47,599 nt of DNA, taken from positions 1 to 47,599 of the forward strand of contig MNIJ01000032.1 of the NCBI GenBank assembly GCA_001919715.1, read 5' to 3'. Under the pieces are notes generated by a model that was not told the DNA's origin, ran no database searches, and worked only from the letters and a program-made list of their open reading frames with translations. Source of the stretch: Acidobacteria bacterium 13_1_20CM_58_21. GTDB taxonomy: Bacteria > Acidobacteriota > Terriglobia > Acidiferrales > UBA7541. Positions 17,525 through 26,192 of this stretch are shown here, one piece after another. Numbering within the stretch: position 1 is the first letter of the stretch; every line of letters begins with the position of its first letter. The position numbers and the translations under genes are program-made.

Positions 17525-17591
17525 TAATTCTGGACCGACAAGGATTACTTTTTTGAATGCGATGTATCTAATTTTTGTAGGGCCGACCCGT

Positions 17592-17621
17592 TTGACAAGC
17601 GCTCGGCAGGGGAAGTATCCT
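17592..17621 (+). promoter_or_regulatory. Predicted sigma-70 promoter of the sulfite reductase operon
   Basis: TTGACA (17592-17597), an 18-base spacer and TATCCT (17616-17621) make a strong match. The expected transcription start, 6-9 bases after the -10 box, falls at 17628-17630. That is where the ATG of the Cys-rich leader frame begins, so the transcript may be leaderless. Confidence 0.65.
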
Positions 17622-17629
17622 TTAGTTTG

Positions 17630-17725
17630 ATGATCACCTGTAGCCAGATGATGTGTTGTCCCTGCGCGCAAAACGCTGCGTGTCGCATGACACCCATCTC
17701 TGGCCAGAGGAGTTTCCGGACTTAG
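17630..17725 (+). CDS. Cysteine-rich leader peptide (candidate attenuator peptide)
   Basis: A 31-codon frame, too short for ordinary gene calling, starting MITCSQMMCCPCAQNAAC and ending at TAG 17723-17725. Five of the first 18 codons are Cys, three of them within four codons (CCPC). No ribosome-binding site precedes either the ATG at 17630 or the in-frame ATG pair at 17648, but the predicted transcription start coincides with the first ATG, so leaderless translation is plausible. It sits between the promoter and an intrinsic terminator ahead of sir. Known parallel: polycysteine leaderless short ORFs acting as cysteine-responsive attenuators in mycobacteria. Inference: low Cys-tRNA stalls the ribosome here and raises sir-cobA expression. 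Confidence 0.62.
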   Translation: MITCSQMMCCPCAQNAACRMTPISGQRSFRT

Positions 17726-17749
17726 TTGTAACGTAATCAAGAAGTTCCG

Positions 17750-17790
17750 AAGCCCACGCGCCAGAGACCTGGTTGCGTGGGCTTTTTGTT
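17750..17790 (+). terminator. Intrinsic terminator / attenuator before sir
   Basis: AAGCCCACGC (17750-17759) pairs perfectly with GCGTGGGCTT (17775-17784). An inner CCAG/CTGG can extend the stem, and a T-rich tail (TTTTTGTTTT) follows. It lies after the leader stop and 31 bases before the sir ATG, so it would block the operon unless prevented from folding. CTCTGG at 17698-17703 can pair with CCAGAG either next to it (17704-17709) or inside the terminator (17761-17766). TGCGTG at 17677-17682 can pair with CACGCG of the 5' arm. These are possible switching partners. Confidence 0.75.
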
Positions 17791-17820
17791 TTGGATCGAG
17801 GATTTTTGAGGACAAAGATT

Positions 17821-19581
17821 ATGAGTGTAGCAGCCTCAACCGAACTCGACGAACGGCACAGTCGCGACGCCATCGAAGCTGAGATCGTCCGTTTTGAACA
17901 GCGCGTCCGAGAGCTTCAGAGCGGCGCCATCACAGCGGAACAATTTCGCCCCTTTCGCTTGAAGCACGGTACCTACGGCCAACGACAGCCGGGCTTCCAG
18001 ATGCTGCGTGTCAAGATTGCGGCGGGGGTGCTCGTGCCCGCGCAGCTTCGCATCTTGGCGGTTATTGCCGACGAATATTCGACCGGGCGTGGCCACTTGA
18101 CCACGCGCGAAAACATTCAATTCCATTTCGTGAAACTCGAAAACGTGGGCGCGGCCATGCGCTTGCTGGCCGACGCGGGCCTCACCACCCGCGAAGCTTG
18201 CGGTAACACGGTGCGCAACGTGACGGCCTGCCCGATGGCCGGCATTTGCCCCGGCGAAGCGTTCGACGTCACCCCTTACGCTTTGGGGGTCTCACGATAC
18301 CTCTTGCGCCATCCCGATTTTCACGACTTGCCACGCAAGTTCAAGATCGCTTTCTCGGGTTGCGAAAACGATGGCGATTGTGCCGTTGCCGGAATCCATG
18401 ACGTGGGCCTCATTGCGCAAGTGCGGGGCAGCAACGGCACGCCGCGTCGCGGCTTCAAGGTTCTCGTCGGCGGCGGACTGGGTAGCTTGCCCACGGAGGC
18501 CGCGGTGCTCACCGATTTCCTGCCGGAAGAAGAGCTGCTCCCCACCATCGAGGCCGTCCTACGGGTTTTCGCGGAAACGGGGAACCGTAAGAACAAACTC
18601 ATGGCGCGATTGAAATTCGTCCTGCGCGCAAAAGGGATAGAAGAATTCCGCCGGCTGGTGGCGGAGAAGCGCAAAGTCTCGCAGGCTCCGGCAGAAGCGT
18701 TTAGGGTGCCTTCCCCTATCAAGCAGTCGCTGGTCGCCATCGCGCCGACGCCTTTATCTTTCGCGGAGGCTGAACCGCAAAGCGATCCGGAATACGATCG
18801 CTGGGCCGAGTACAATCTGATGTCCCAACGCCAGGCCGGATTCGGAGCCGTGTGGGTCAAACTTCCCGCGGGTACGCTGCACAGCAATCAAATGCGCGGC
18901 CTGGCCGAGGTTCTGGAAAAAAACGACCTTACCGGCGTGAGAATTGCCGTCAACCAGGATCTCGTCATTCCGTGGGTTCCGTTTGACCGTGTGCGCGCGA
19001 CCTACGAGGGGCTTCTCGCATTGGACCTAGTCACGCCCGGAGCGCGCACCATCTCCGACGTGACCGGCTGCCCGGGGGCGACCACGTGCAATTTGGGAAT
19101 CACGCGATCTCTTACATTGGCCGACGTGCTTTCGCGCGAGTTGGAGGGCTACAGCGATCCCGAAATCCAAAAGCTACGCATCAAGATCAGTGGCTGCCCC
19201 AATTCCTGCGGGCATCATCACATTGCCGACATCGGATTCTACGGCAACGCCAGGAAGATTGGTGAGCAGCAGGCTCCTTACTATCAGCTGCTGCTTGGCG
19301 GCAAAGTGAATGCCGATGGTGTGCGCTTTGGCCGTCAAATCATGGCCGTGCCTGTGCGGCCCATCCCGCGGATCATTCGCGAACTCCTGGCTTTCTATCA
19401 AGCGGACCGCCAACTGGCTGAATCGTTTACCGCCTGGGTGTCGCGCACGCCTGATAGGACCATCAAGGACCGGCTCGCGCCTTTGGCAGAGGTGACCTCG
19501 GCTACCGCGGATCTCTTCCTGGACTGGGGCGACACGGAAAGGTATTCCCTGAAGTTGGGCCGCGGCGAGTGCGTGGCATGA
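17821..19581 (+). CDS. sir: Ferredoxin-dependent sulfite reductase (nitrite/sulfite reductase family)
   Basis: A 586-residue siroheme enzyme built of two repeated halves. The cluster-siroheme site is in the second half: DVTGCPGATTCNLGITRS (Cys-x5-Cys) and KISGCPNSCGHHH (Cys-x3-Cys). The first half has the pseudo-repeat ACPMAGICPG and FSGCENDGDC, and the substrate-site region TGRGHLTTRENIQFHFV. The family contains both nitrite and sulfite reductases, and sequence alone does not separate them safely. The Cys-rich leader upstream and the coupled siroheme gene favour six-electron reduction of sulfite to sulfide for cysteine synthesis. The start is ATG 17821 after GAGGAC; the longer TTG-initiated frame would begin inside the terminator. 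It overlaps cobA by ATGA. Confidence 0.9.
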   Translation: MSVAASTELDERHSRDAIEAEIVRFEQRVRELQSGAITAEQFRPFRLKHGTYGQRQPGFQMLRVKIAAGVLVPAQLRILAVIADEYSTGRGHLTTRENIQFHFVKLENVGAAMRLLADAGLTTREACGNTVRNVTACPMAGICPGEAFDVTPYALGVSRYLLRHPDFHDLPRKFKIAFSGCENDGDCAVAGIHDVGLIAQVRGSNGTPRRGFKVLVGGGLGSLPTEAAVLTDFLPEEELLPTIEAVLRVFAETGNRKNKLMARLKFVLRAKGIEEFRRLVAEKRKVSQAPAEAFRVPSPIKQSLVAIAPTPLSFAEAEPQSDPEYDRWAEYNLMSQRQAGFGAVWVKLPAGTLHSNQMRGLAEVLEKNDLTGVRIAVNQDLVIPWVPFDRVRATYEGLLALDLVTPGARTISDVTGCPGATTCNLGITRSLTLADVLSRELEGYSDPEIQKLRIKISGCPNSCGHHHIADIGFYGNARKIGEQQAPYYQLLLGGKVNADGVRFGRQIMAVPVRPIPRIIRELLAFYQADRQLAESFTAWVSRTPDRTIKDRLAPLAEVTSATADLFLDWGDTERYSLKLGRGECVA

Positions 19582-20354
19582 GGGGCAAGGTTTATCTTAT
19601 TGGGGCGGGACCGGGCGATCCGGAGTTGCTCACCTTGAAGGCGGCGCGACTGCTCGCCGTCGCCAACGTTGTCCTGCACGATGCGCTCGTCAGCGATGCT
19701 GTTTTGGCAATGATTTCTCCGGCCGCCGAGCTCATCAACGTGGGCAAGCGCGCCGGTCAGAAACTTCTTACGCAGGATGAAATCAACGCCCTCCTGGTTT
19801 CCTATGGCCGGACAGGCCCAGGTGTTGTCCGCCTGAAAGGCGGAGACCCTTCGATCTTTGGCCGCGCTGGGGAAGAAATAGACGCCCTTCGTAAGTGTGG
19901 AATTGATTACGAAATCGTTCCGGGCATCAGCGCTGCATTGGGGGCTACGGCTGCGGCGGGAATTTCACTCACCGATCGCCGGGTGGCCTCGCAGATTCTC
20001 ATGACTACGTTCTCGCGCGGAACCGACGGCAGCGCGATGGATTGGGGCTGCGTCACCAGCACAACCACGCTGGTTCTATACATGCCCGGTGCGGATTATG
20101 CCGAGGTTTCAGAACGTTTGCTCGGAGGTGGACTTCCGGCGGACCTTCCGTGCGTGATCGTCTCCCATGCAACGGGTTCTCAACAGCAAGTGCGCTGGTC
20201 GAGTGTCGTCCGCCTCGCCAGCGAAGAAAGACTTCCGGCTCCGGCTCTGTTGATTGTGGGCCGCGTGGCGTCACACGAAATTACCGAACGCCGCGAGCAT
20301 TTCTGGGGCAGGAATCGAAGAGATTCAGCGGTGCGACAAACATCGATGATTTAG
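19578..20354 (+). CDS. cobA: Uroporphyrinogen-III C-methyltransferase
   Basis: A 258-residue SAM-dependent methylase making precorrin-2, the first step from uroporphyrinogen III to siroheme. Motifs: VYLIGAGPGDPELLTLKA at the N-terminus, VLHDALVS, VNVGKRAGQK-like INVGKRAGQKLLTQDEIN, VVRLKGGDPSIFGRAGEE, and EIVPGISAALGATAAAGISLTDR. It is a stand-alone methylase without the CysG oxidase/ferrochelatase domain, so precorrin-2 must be finished by enzymes outside the window. The ATG overlaps the sir TGA, so cofactor and apoenzyme production are coupled and would share the upstream attenuator. The end is slightly longer than usual, with a basic tail. Confidence 0.94.
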   Translation: MRGKVYLIGAGPGDPELLTLKAARLLAVANVVLHDALVSDAVLAMISPAAELINVGKRAGQKLLTQDEINALLVSYGRTGPGVVRLKGGDPSIFGRAGEEIDALRKCGIDYEIVPGISAALGATAAAGISLTDRRVASQILMTTFSRGTDGSAMDWGCVTSTTTLVLYMPGADYAEVSERLLGGGLPADLPCVIVSHATGSQQQVRWSSVVRLASEERLPAPALLIVGRVASHEITERREHFWGRNRRDSAVRQTSMI

Positions 20355-20414
20355 ATCAAACACCTTATAAGTGCAGGAGTAGAAGCCCACTGACGGCTTG
20401 GACGCGTGTGTCCC

Positions 20415-21407
20415 TTATTCGTTTTTCCGCTGCTGCACACCTTGCACTGCTCCCAGAATCAAATTGTACGCCGCTTGCCGCGAGAGGCCGGCTTTATCTC
20501 GGTCATCGAATGGTGTTGAGGCCACACCGAGGGCGGCCACCTTTTCGTACTTGAACATTTCCGTCAAAGCAGCAGCCAACTCGATACTTGTCGGCCCTCC
20601 GGGAACAGCGAGCGGATGGCCAGGCACTTCGCGTGGATCGAGTGCGTCCATGTCGATGTGGATGTAAATCACATCTGTTGTTTCCGAGAGCCGCTTCATC
20701 TCGCGGTGCAAGTTCGCCGAGCGCGTGCGCACGTCCTCCAGTGTGAGTTGCTGAATGTCGGAGCGGTCGAGAAGCTCCTGCTCGAGCGGGTCGGTGTCGC
20801 GCACGCACATCTCGACGATGTGGCGCGTCGGCACGGCGGGCTCCAGACCGGCCTTGAGCCGCATCCGCGTGAGGCATTGCCCGGCGGCGATGGCCACGGG
20901 CATCCCTCCCAGCATGCCGCTCAGCGTAGTTTCGGGAGTGTTGAAATCGCCGTGGGCATCGATAAAGACCATCGCGACGCGCAGAGGTCGTGCGGTGGGT
21001 CCGGAATGTTGCAGCCCGCTGAGCATTCCAAGAATGCCGTTGCAGTTGGCGAGGAGTCCGACGGGAAGAGATCCGCTGCGCCGCTCTTCGGAGACCAACT
21101 TCGCAAGATCGCCGCTGGCCAGCGCCAGGTGGTTCCAAGAGCCGTAGGCCTTTTCCTCGTCGGCGGTCAACGCCACCGTGGAGACTTGTTTTGTCTGGAC
21201 ACCGTGGTCTTCAAGCAGCTTCAGAATTCCGCCTTGTTCCAGGTAGTCAGGTCCACGAGAAACATCTGGCACATTGCGTTCACCCACATAGGGCATCTTG
21301 ACGATCGCCACCCGAATGGGAGTTCCATTGCCATTTGTGCTTTGCGCGAAAGGGACCACCAGAAGTGGCATAAGACTCACAAGCAGCCTCATACAGCGTT
21401 TGATCAT
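20415..21407 (-). CDS. Exported arginase/agmatinase-fold protein with altered metal site
   Basis: A 330-residue ureohydrolase-fold protein with an N-terminal signal peptide (MRLLVSLMPLLVVPFAQS), which is unusual for this family. The metal motifs FIDAHGDFNTPET and IHIDMDALDPREVPG are intact. The first conserved motif, normally GGDHS, reads LLANCNGILGML, so the first Mn-binding His is replaced by Asn or Cys. It may hydrolyse a guanidino compound with one metal ion or with different geometry, or have another activity. The ATG at 21407 follows AGGGA; a GTG six codons earlier is possible. It is convergent with cobA and far from the agmatine genes, so a link to polyamine turnover is only suggestive. 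Confidence 0.78.
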   Translation of the reverse strand: MIKRCMRLLVSLMPLLVVPFAQSTNGNGTPIRVAIVKMPYVGERNVPDVSRGPDYLEQGGILKLLEDHGVQTKQVSTVALTADEEKAYGSWNHLALASGDLAKLVSEERRSGSLPVGLLANCNGILGMLSGLQHSGPTARPLRVAMVFIDAHGDFNTPETTLSGMLGGMPVAIAAGQCLTRMRLKAGLEPAVPTRHIVEMCVRDTDPLEQELLDRSDIQQLTLEDVRTRSANLHREMKRLSETTDVIYIHIDMDALDPREVPGHPLAVPGGPTSIELAAALTEMFKYEKVAALGVASTPFDDRDKAGLSRQAAYNLILGAVQGVQQRKNE

Positions 21408-21470
21408 GGTCTTCCCTGCGATCACGGCTCCGAAACTCTGTGCCCTCGCTGTTAAATCTCTTCTCCGAAA

Positions 21471-22412
21471 TTACAGCCCCAGCATCGTCACCAACTCTCG
21501 CACCGACAGCGACGACTTCTGCAACGCCGTGTTTTCTTCCGCCGTCAGCTTGATTTGAATGATCTCCTCAATGCCCTTGGCACCCAGTTTCACTGGCACG
21601 CCGACAAACAGTCCTTTGACCCCATACTCTCCGTCAAGATACGCGGCGCAGGGTAGAATCTTCTTCTTGTCCTTCAGAATCGCTTCCACCATCTCGACCG
21701 CCGCAGCCGATGGTGCGTAGTACGCCGAGCCGGTCTTCAGCAAATTCACGATCTCAGCGCCGCCTTTGCGTGTGCGATCCACGATGGCGTCGATGCGCTC
21801 CTTTGGCAAAAGATCGGGGAGGGGAATTCCCGCCACCGTCGAGTACCGCGGCAGCGGCACCATGTCGTCTCCATGACCGCCCAGTACAAACGAGTGCACG
21901 TTTTCCACGCTGACCTTGCATTCCATGGCCACGAACGTGCTCATGCGCGCTGAGTCCAACACGCCCGCCATTCCGAGCACGCGGTTTTTCGGGAAACCGC
22001 TGACCCTGAGCGCCGCCTGCGCCATGGCATCCAGCGGATTCGTCACGACAATGATGATGCAGTTCGGCGAGTGTTTCACGATCTGCTCGACGACGGCTTT
22101 CACCACTTCGTAGTTGGCCTTCAGCAAATCGTCCCGGCTCATTCCCGGCTTGCGGGGGAATCCTGCGGTGATCACCACCACGTCACTCCCAGCCGTCGCG
22201 GAATAATCACCGCTCGTCGTGGAAACGCCGGTGGCACGAGAATCCGCCCGCGTGATCGGCCCGGATTCCATCATATCCAGGGCTTTGCCCGTGGGCGGCC
22301 CGTCCAAAATGTCGGTCAGCACCACGTCGGCCAGCTCCCGATCCACGATCCGCTGCGCGGTGGTCGATCCCACAAAACCGCCCCCCACTACGGTCACCTT
22401 TTTCCTGCTCAT
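21471..22412 (-). CDS. mdh: Malate dehydrogenase (NAD, LDH-like class)
   Basis: A 313-residue enzyme oxidising malate to oxaloacetate. Motifs: [10 protein letters not shown] (nucleotide fold), Asp in [15 protein letters not shown] favouring [19 protein letters not shown] with the Arg that selects malate over lactate, [24 protein letters not shown], and [14 protein letters not shown] with the catalytic His. The AAGGAG ribosome-binding site is 5 bases before the ATG. It lies 57 bases downstream of icd on the same strand, so icd-mdh is likely an operon, divergent from korAB. These three enzymes plus sdhCAB catalyse most of the oxidative half of the TCA cycle. Confidence 0.95.
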   Translation of the reverse strand: MSRKKVTVVGGGFVGSTTAQRIVDRELADVVLTDILDGPPTGKALDMMESGPITRADSRATGVSTTSGDYSATAGSDVVVITAGFPRKPGMSRDDLLKANYEVVKAVVEQIVKHSPNCIIIVVTNPLDAMAQAALRVSGFPKNRVLGMAGVLDSARMSTFVAMECKVSVENVHSFVLGGHGDDMVPLPRYSTVAGIPLPDLLPKERIDAIVDRTRKGGAEIVNLLKTGSAYYAPSAAAVEMVEAILKDKKKILPCAAYLDGEYGVKGLFVGVPVKLGAKGIEEIIQIKLTAEENTALQKSSLSVRELVTMLGL

Positions 22413-22469
22413 GCCGCTCCTTGTCCCCCAGCAGAATTTCTACTCGGCGAATCCTCTGCGCTCTCCGCG

Positions 22470-23909
22470 TTAGGATATTTTTTCTAACTGGCGGGGCACA
22501 CCAGCCCTCTTCATATTTTCAATGATGGACGACGCAAAAGCCGACGTGCCGACCTTCGTCGCACCGGGCATCAGCCGCTCAAGGTCGTACGTGACGCGCT
22601 TCTGCTGAATCGTGCGCGCGATGCCATCCTCGATCAGAGTGGCCACTTCCTTCCACCCCAAGAACTCAAACATCATGGCGCCCGAAAGCATTACCGAGCT
22701 GGGATTGATCACATCCTTGTCCGCATACTTTGGCGCGGTGCCGTGCGTGGCTTCAAAGACGCCAAATCCATCGCCGATGTTTGAGCCCGGCGCCATGCCG
22801 AGTCCGCCCACCTGCGCCGCGCAGGCATCCGACAGATAGTCTCCGTTCAAATTGGAAGTCGCCAATACGCTGTATTCATCCGCGCGCATCAACACTTGCT
22901 GAAACACGGAATCGGCGATGCGGTCATTGATCATCAGTTTTTGCTTCCACTGTCCCTTGCCATGCGTCGCATAAATCGAGTCGAGCGTCTCCTGCACTTC
23001 GGCGTAGACTGTTTTCTGGAACGCATCCGTGGCCTGTTCCAGTCCCGGCTCGATCATCGCCGCGTTCTGCTCCACGCTAAGCGCAGAATTCTTGTCGAGA
23101 TTATCGACAACCCAGCTTTCGCGCTCGGTGATCGTCTGCGCGCGGAACTCTTCGCGCGCCAATTCATAGCCCCAATCTCGGAATGCGCCTTCGGTAAATT
23201 TCTGGATGTTCCCTTTGTGCACCAGCGTCACGCTCTTCCGCTTGTTTGCGAGTGCGTACTTGATGGCGCGCCGAACCAGCCTTTTCGTCCCCGTGGGAGA
23301 AATGGGCTTGATGCCCACTCCGGAATCCCAGCGTATCTGCTTCTTCCCATCCTTCAGCATCTCGTTGTTCAGAAATTCCAGCAGCTTCTTGACTTCTGGC
23401 GAACCGGATTTCCACTCGATCCCGATGTACACGTCCTCGGTATTCTCCCGGAAGATAAATACGTTCATTTTTTCCGGTTCGCGCACCGGGGAAGGCACGC
23501 CCGTAAAATAACGGACCGGCCGCTCGCAGGAATACAGATCCAGAATCTGCCGCAGCGCCACGTTCAGCGAACGAATGCCCCCGCCTACGGGAGTCGTCAG
23601 CGGCCCCTTGATGGCCACGCGAAAATCCCGAATGGCATCTACGGTATCGCCCGGAAGCCACTCATGGAAGGCTTTGAAGGCCTTCTCGCCAGCGAATACT
23701 TCGAACCACGCCACGCGCCGCTTCCCGCCGTACGCGTGCTCCACCGCCGCGTCGAACACCCGCCGTGACGCCTTCCAGATGTCCCGTCCCGTCCCATCCC
23801 CCTCGATGAACGGAATAACTGGCGCGTCGGGCACTTGCAGCTCGCCGCTGCGGTAACCTATCGGCTGGCCATCGGAGGGAACAGCCTTCCCGTTATAAGA
23901 ACTCTTCAT
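22470..23909 (-). CDS. icd: NADP-dependent isocitrate dehydrogenase
   Basis: A 479-residue enzyme converting isocitrate to 2-oxoglutarate and CO2. E. coli-like motifs are clear: [17 protein letters not shown] (substrate Ser and Arg), [33 protein letters not shown], and [19 protein letters not shown]. The Lys-Tyr after GTAP marks NADP rather than NAD use. The Ser of IRSLN matches the residue phosphorylated by AceK in E. coli, though no aceK is present here. The ATG at 23909 is 8 bases after AAGGAG; a GTG two codons upstream is too close to it. First gene of icd-mdh, separated from divergent korAB by about 480 bases. Confidence 0.95.
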   Translation of the reverse strand: MKSSYNGKAVPSDGQPIGYRSGELQVPDAPVIPFIEGDGTGRDIWKASRRVFDAAVEHAYGGKRRVAWFEVFAGEKAFKAFHEWLPGDTVDAIRDFRVAIKGPLTTPVGGGIRSLNVALRQILDLYSCERPVRYFTGVPSPVREPEKMNVFIFRENTEDVYIGIEWKSGSPEVKKLLEFLNNEMLKDGKKQIRWDSGVGIKPISPTGTKRLVRRAIKYALANKRKSVTLVHKGNIQKFTEGAFRDWGYELAREEFRAQTITERESWVVDNLDKNSALSVEQNAAMIEPGLEQATDAFQKTVYAEVQETLDSIYATHGKGQWKQKLMINDRIADSVFQQVLMRADEYSVLATSNLNGDYLSDACAAQVGGLGMAPGSNIGDGFGVFEATHGTAPKYADKDVINPSSVMLSGAMMFEFLGWKEVATLIEDGIARTIQQKRVTYDLERLMPGATKVGTSAFASSIIENMKRAGVPRQLEKIS

Positions 23910-24388
23910 GAACACGGCTCCTTGGAATAAGCTCGACGCTCTACCGGCGTACGAGGTAAGGGGTGTACCGCGCCGCTACAACCACGTCATAACTCAACCG
24001 CCTCGACTGAACTGGAGAAGATATCACACTCACTCAGGTGGAGAGTATAATCGCACTCGATGGTAGTGGCTTAGCGGTCTCCAGAGAGGGCGCTCTAGAG
24101 AAAGTCTCTTGTCACGGGGCGGGCAGTCGATATTTTCAGGGACGACCCGTGCGGCTTCCGTTGTTTTGCATGGGCACGGGTTGTATACTCGTGGCCGTCC
24201 TACGGGAGCAAATTCGGTAAGCCGTTTGTCGCTCAGGCCAGGAAACTTGATCTGAGTTCGTCCAGCGCGGTTGAGAGGATTTTGGGACGCGCCGATGGGC
24301 CCAGAATGTTAGAGCCGATTACGGGCCGCCGGCAGTTCTGAGTTTTCAGAAGTCTCTGCTGCGCCGGTCCCTGCTGGGGGAGGGTGTT
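23910..24388. other. Divergent regulatory region between icd-mdh and korAB
   Basis: No coding frame is convincing in these 479 bases. The korAB promoter at 24161-24189 would leave a leader of about 190 bases. No known riboswitch pattern was recognised in it. The icd side has no clear -10/-35 pair. Since both operons feed 2-oxoglutarate metabolism, shared regulation from this region is possible but unproven. Confidence 0.5.
24161..24189 (+). promoter_or_regulatory. Predicted sigma-70 promoter for korAB
   Basis: TTGTTT (24161-24166), a 17-base spacer and TATACT (24184-24189). The -10 box is identical to that of the sdh promoter at 10893, and the spacing is the same. Confidence 0.58.
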
Positions 24389-26179
24389 ATGCAGCAGACC
24401 TTCGCTGTCGGTATCGGAGGCGCGGCCGGTCAAGGTGTTGCTACGCCGGGAGACATTTTCGCGAAGATCTTCAGCCGGCGGGGCCTTCACCTGAATGCCT
24501 ACAACGCCTATCAATCCATCATTCGCGGCGGCCATACTTTTCTGACCATTCGTACGGGCCCGGGAAAGGTCACCAACATGGGTGACGGGACCGACCTGCT
24601 CATTCCTCTCAACCAAGACAGCATGGACCGTCACTTGAAGCTGCTCACTGCCGGCGCTGCCTGTATCTACAATGCCGACACGGTCAAGCCGGGCTCCCCC
24701 GCTGACGGCGTGCAGCTCTGCCCTCTTCCCGTTTCCGTGTTGGCCGATATCACACGAAACAAAGTCGCGCAGAACACGCTCGCAATCGGTGCCGGCCTGC
24801 ACATGATGGGCATCGGTTTCTCCGCGTTAGAGGAAGTCCTCCGGGAACAGTTCAAGAAAAAAGGCGATGCCGTGGTGGCCGAAAACATCGGTGTCGCGCG
24901 TGCTGGCTACGATTATGCGGCCGCGCACTTCACCGCCTTCCCGAATGCGCTCCCCAAAACTGAACACCGTTACGCGATCCTGAGCGGCAATGTTGCGATG
25001 GCCATGGGCGGCGCCGCAGCGGGAGTAAAATTCTATTGCGCCTATCCGATGAGTCCTTCGACTGGCGTTCTACACTGGATGGCGGCGCATGCGCGCAAAG
25101 CCGGCATAATGGTCCGGCAGGTGGAGGACGAGATCGGCGTTATCAATATGGCCATCGGCGCAGCCCATGCCGGCGTCCGCGCCATGTGCGCTACCTCAGG
25201 TGGCGGCTTCGCTTTGATGAGCGAGGGTCTGGGCATGTCCGCCATGATCGAAACGCCCGTGGTGGTCATCAATTGCCAGCGGGCCGGCCCGTCCACCGGC
25301 GTTCCTACCAAGACCGAGCAGGGCGACCTGTGGCAAATGCTGGGGGCCGCTTTTGGCGACTATCCCAGGGTGATCGCCGCTCCGCTGGACATCGGCGACT
25401 GCTTCAAGCTCATCCCCGAGATATTTAACATTGCCGACCGCTTCCAGTGCCCGGGCCTGGTCCTTTGCGATCTGCTGCTTTCAGAAGGCAGGCTGAGCGT
25501 AGAACCCAAGGAACTGGATTTCAGCCCGCCAATCGATCGCGGAGAGCTCATCACAACCAATGGAGCTGCCTCCGACGTCGGCACGAACGGGGATTACAAA
25601 CGCTACAAGATCACCGCGAGTGGCATTTCACCACGGGCGATCCCGGGCGTGCCTGGCCACATTCACACGGTCGCTACTGACGAACACATGGAAGACGGCG
25701 TGTTGATCAGCGACGAGTTCACCAATCCGGTCCAGCGTCGCGCAATGATGGAAAAACGCATGCGCAAGGTGACTGGCATCGAGGCTGCCGTTCCGGCTCC
25801 CGCGCTGATGGGTCCCCGTAATGCCGATGTGACCTTGATCGGCTGGGGGTCGACGAAAGGGGTGATTGAGGAATCTTGTGAGATCCTCAATAACCAAGGA
25901 ATTTCTGCCAATCAGCTCCAGATCCGCTGGCTCGTGCCACTTCACGGCGAGGCCATTCTCGAGATTCTAAGAGGCTCGCGGCACAGCATCGTAGTGGAGA
26001 ACAATTACAGCGGGCAATTTGCGCGCTACTTGCGGAGCGAAACCAGCTTCGTCCCGGACGGTCATATTCGCAAATACGATGGCGAACCCTTCATGCCGCA
26101 CCACATCGTGGAAGCCGTGAAGGAACAACTCGTCGGCAAGACGCACCTTTCCGTTCCCATGCACGAGATTATGGTCTGA
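24389..26179 (+). CDS. korA: 2-oxoacid:ferredoxin oxidoreductase, fused gamma-alpha subunit
   Basis: A 596-residue protein with two domains. Residues 1 to about 190 are the gamma domain (VGIGGAAGQGVATPGDIFAKIF, YNAYQSIIRGGHTF). From about 200 on is the alpha/pyrimidine-binding domain (MAMGGAAAGVKFYCAYPMSPSTG, RQVEDEIGVINMAIGAAHAGVRAM, TSGGGFALMSEGLGMSAM, QRAGPSTGVPTKTEQGD). YPMSPSTG is the usual site contacting the 2-oxoacid and TPP. With KorB it oxidises probably 2-oxoglutarate to succinyl-CoA with reduced ferredoxin. The neighbouring icd and mdh support that substrate over pyruvate. A GGGGGAGGG ribosome-binding site precedes the ATG. No ferredoxin or delta subunit gene is adjacent. Confidence 0.92.
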   Translation: MQQTFAVGIGGAAGQGVATPGDIFAKIFSRRGLHLNAYNAYQSIIRGGHTFLTIRTGPGKVTNMGDGTDLLIPLNQDSMDRHLKLLTAGAACIYNADTVKPGSPADGVQLCPLPVSVLADITRNKVAQNTLAIGAGLHMMGIGFSALEEVLREQFKKKGDAVVAENIGVARAGYDYAAAHFTAFPNALPKTEHRYAILSGNVAMAMGGAAAGVKFYCAYPMSPSTGVLHWMAAHARKAGIMVRQVEDEIGVINMAIGAAHAGVRAMCATSGGGFALMSEGLGMSAMIETPVVVINCQRAGPSTGVPTKTEQGDLWQMLGAAFGDYPRVIAAPLDIGDCFKLIPEIFNIADRFQCPGLVLCDLLLSEGRLSVEPKELDFSPPIDRGELITTNGAASDVGTNGDYKRYKITASGISPRAIPGVPGHIHTVATDEHMEDGVLISDEFTNPVQRRAMMEKRMRKVTGIEAAVPAPALMGPRNADVTLIGWGSTKGVIEESCEILNNQGISANQLQIRWLVPLHGEAILEILRGSRHSIVVENNYSGQFARYLRSETSFVPDGHIRKYDGEPFMPHHIVEAVKEQLVGKTHLSVPMHEIMV

Positions 26180-26192
26180 GGAGGAGATGCAC

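Noticed and set aside
17600-17820. SAM riboswitch before the sulfite reductase gene
   Set aside because: The conserved SAM-I core and kink-turn pattern is not visible; the Cys-codon leader plus terminator explains the region better.
24038-24220. 60-codon frame upstream of korA
   Set aside because: No ribosome-binding site and it overlaps the predicted korAB promoter.
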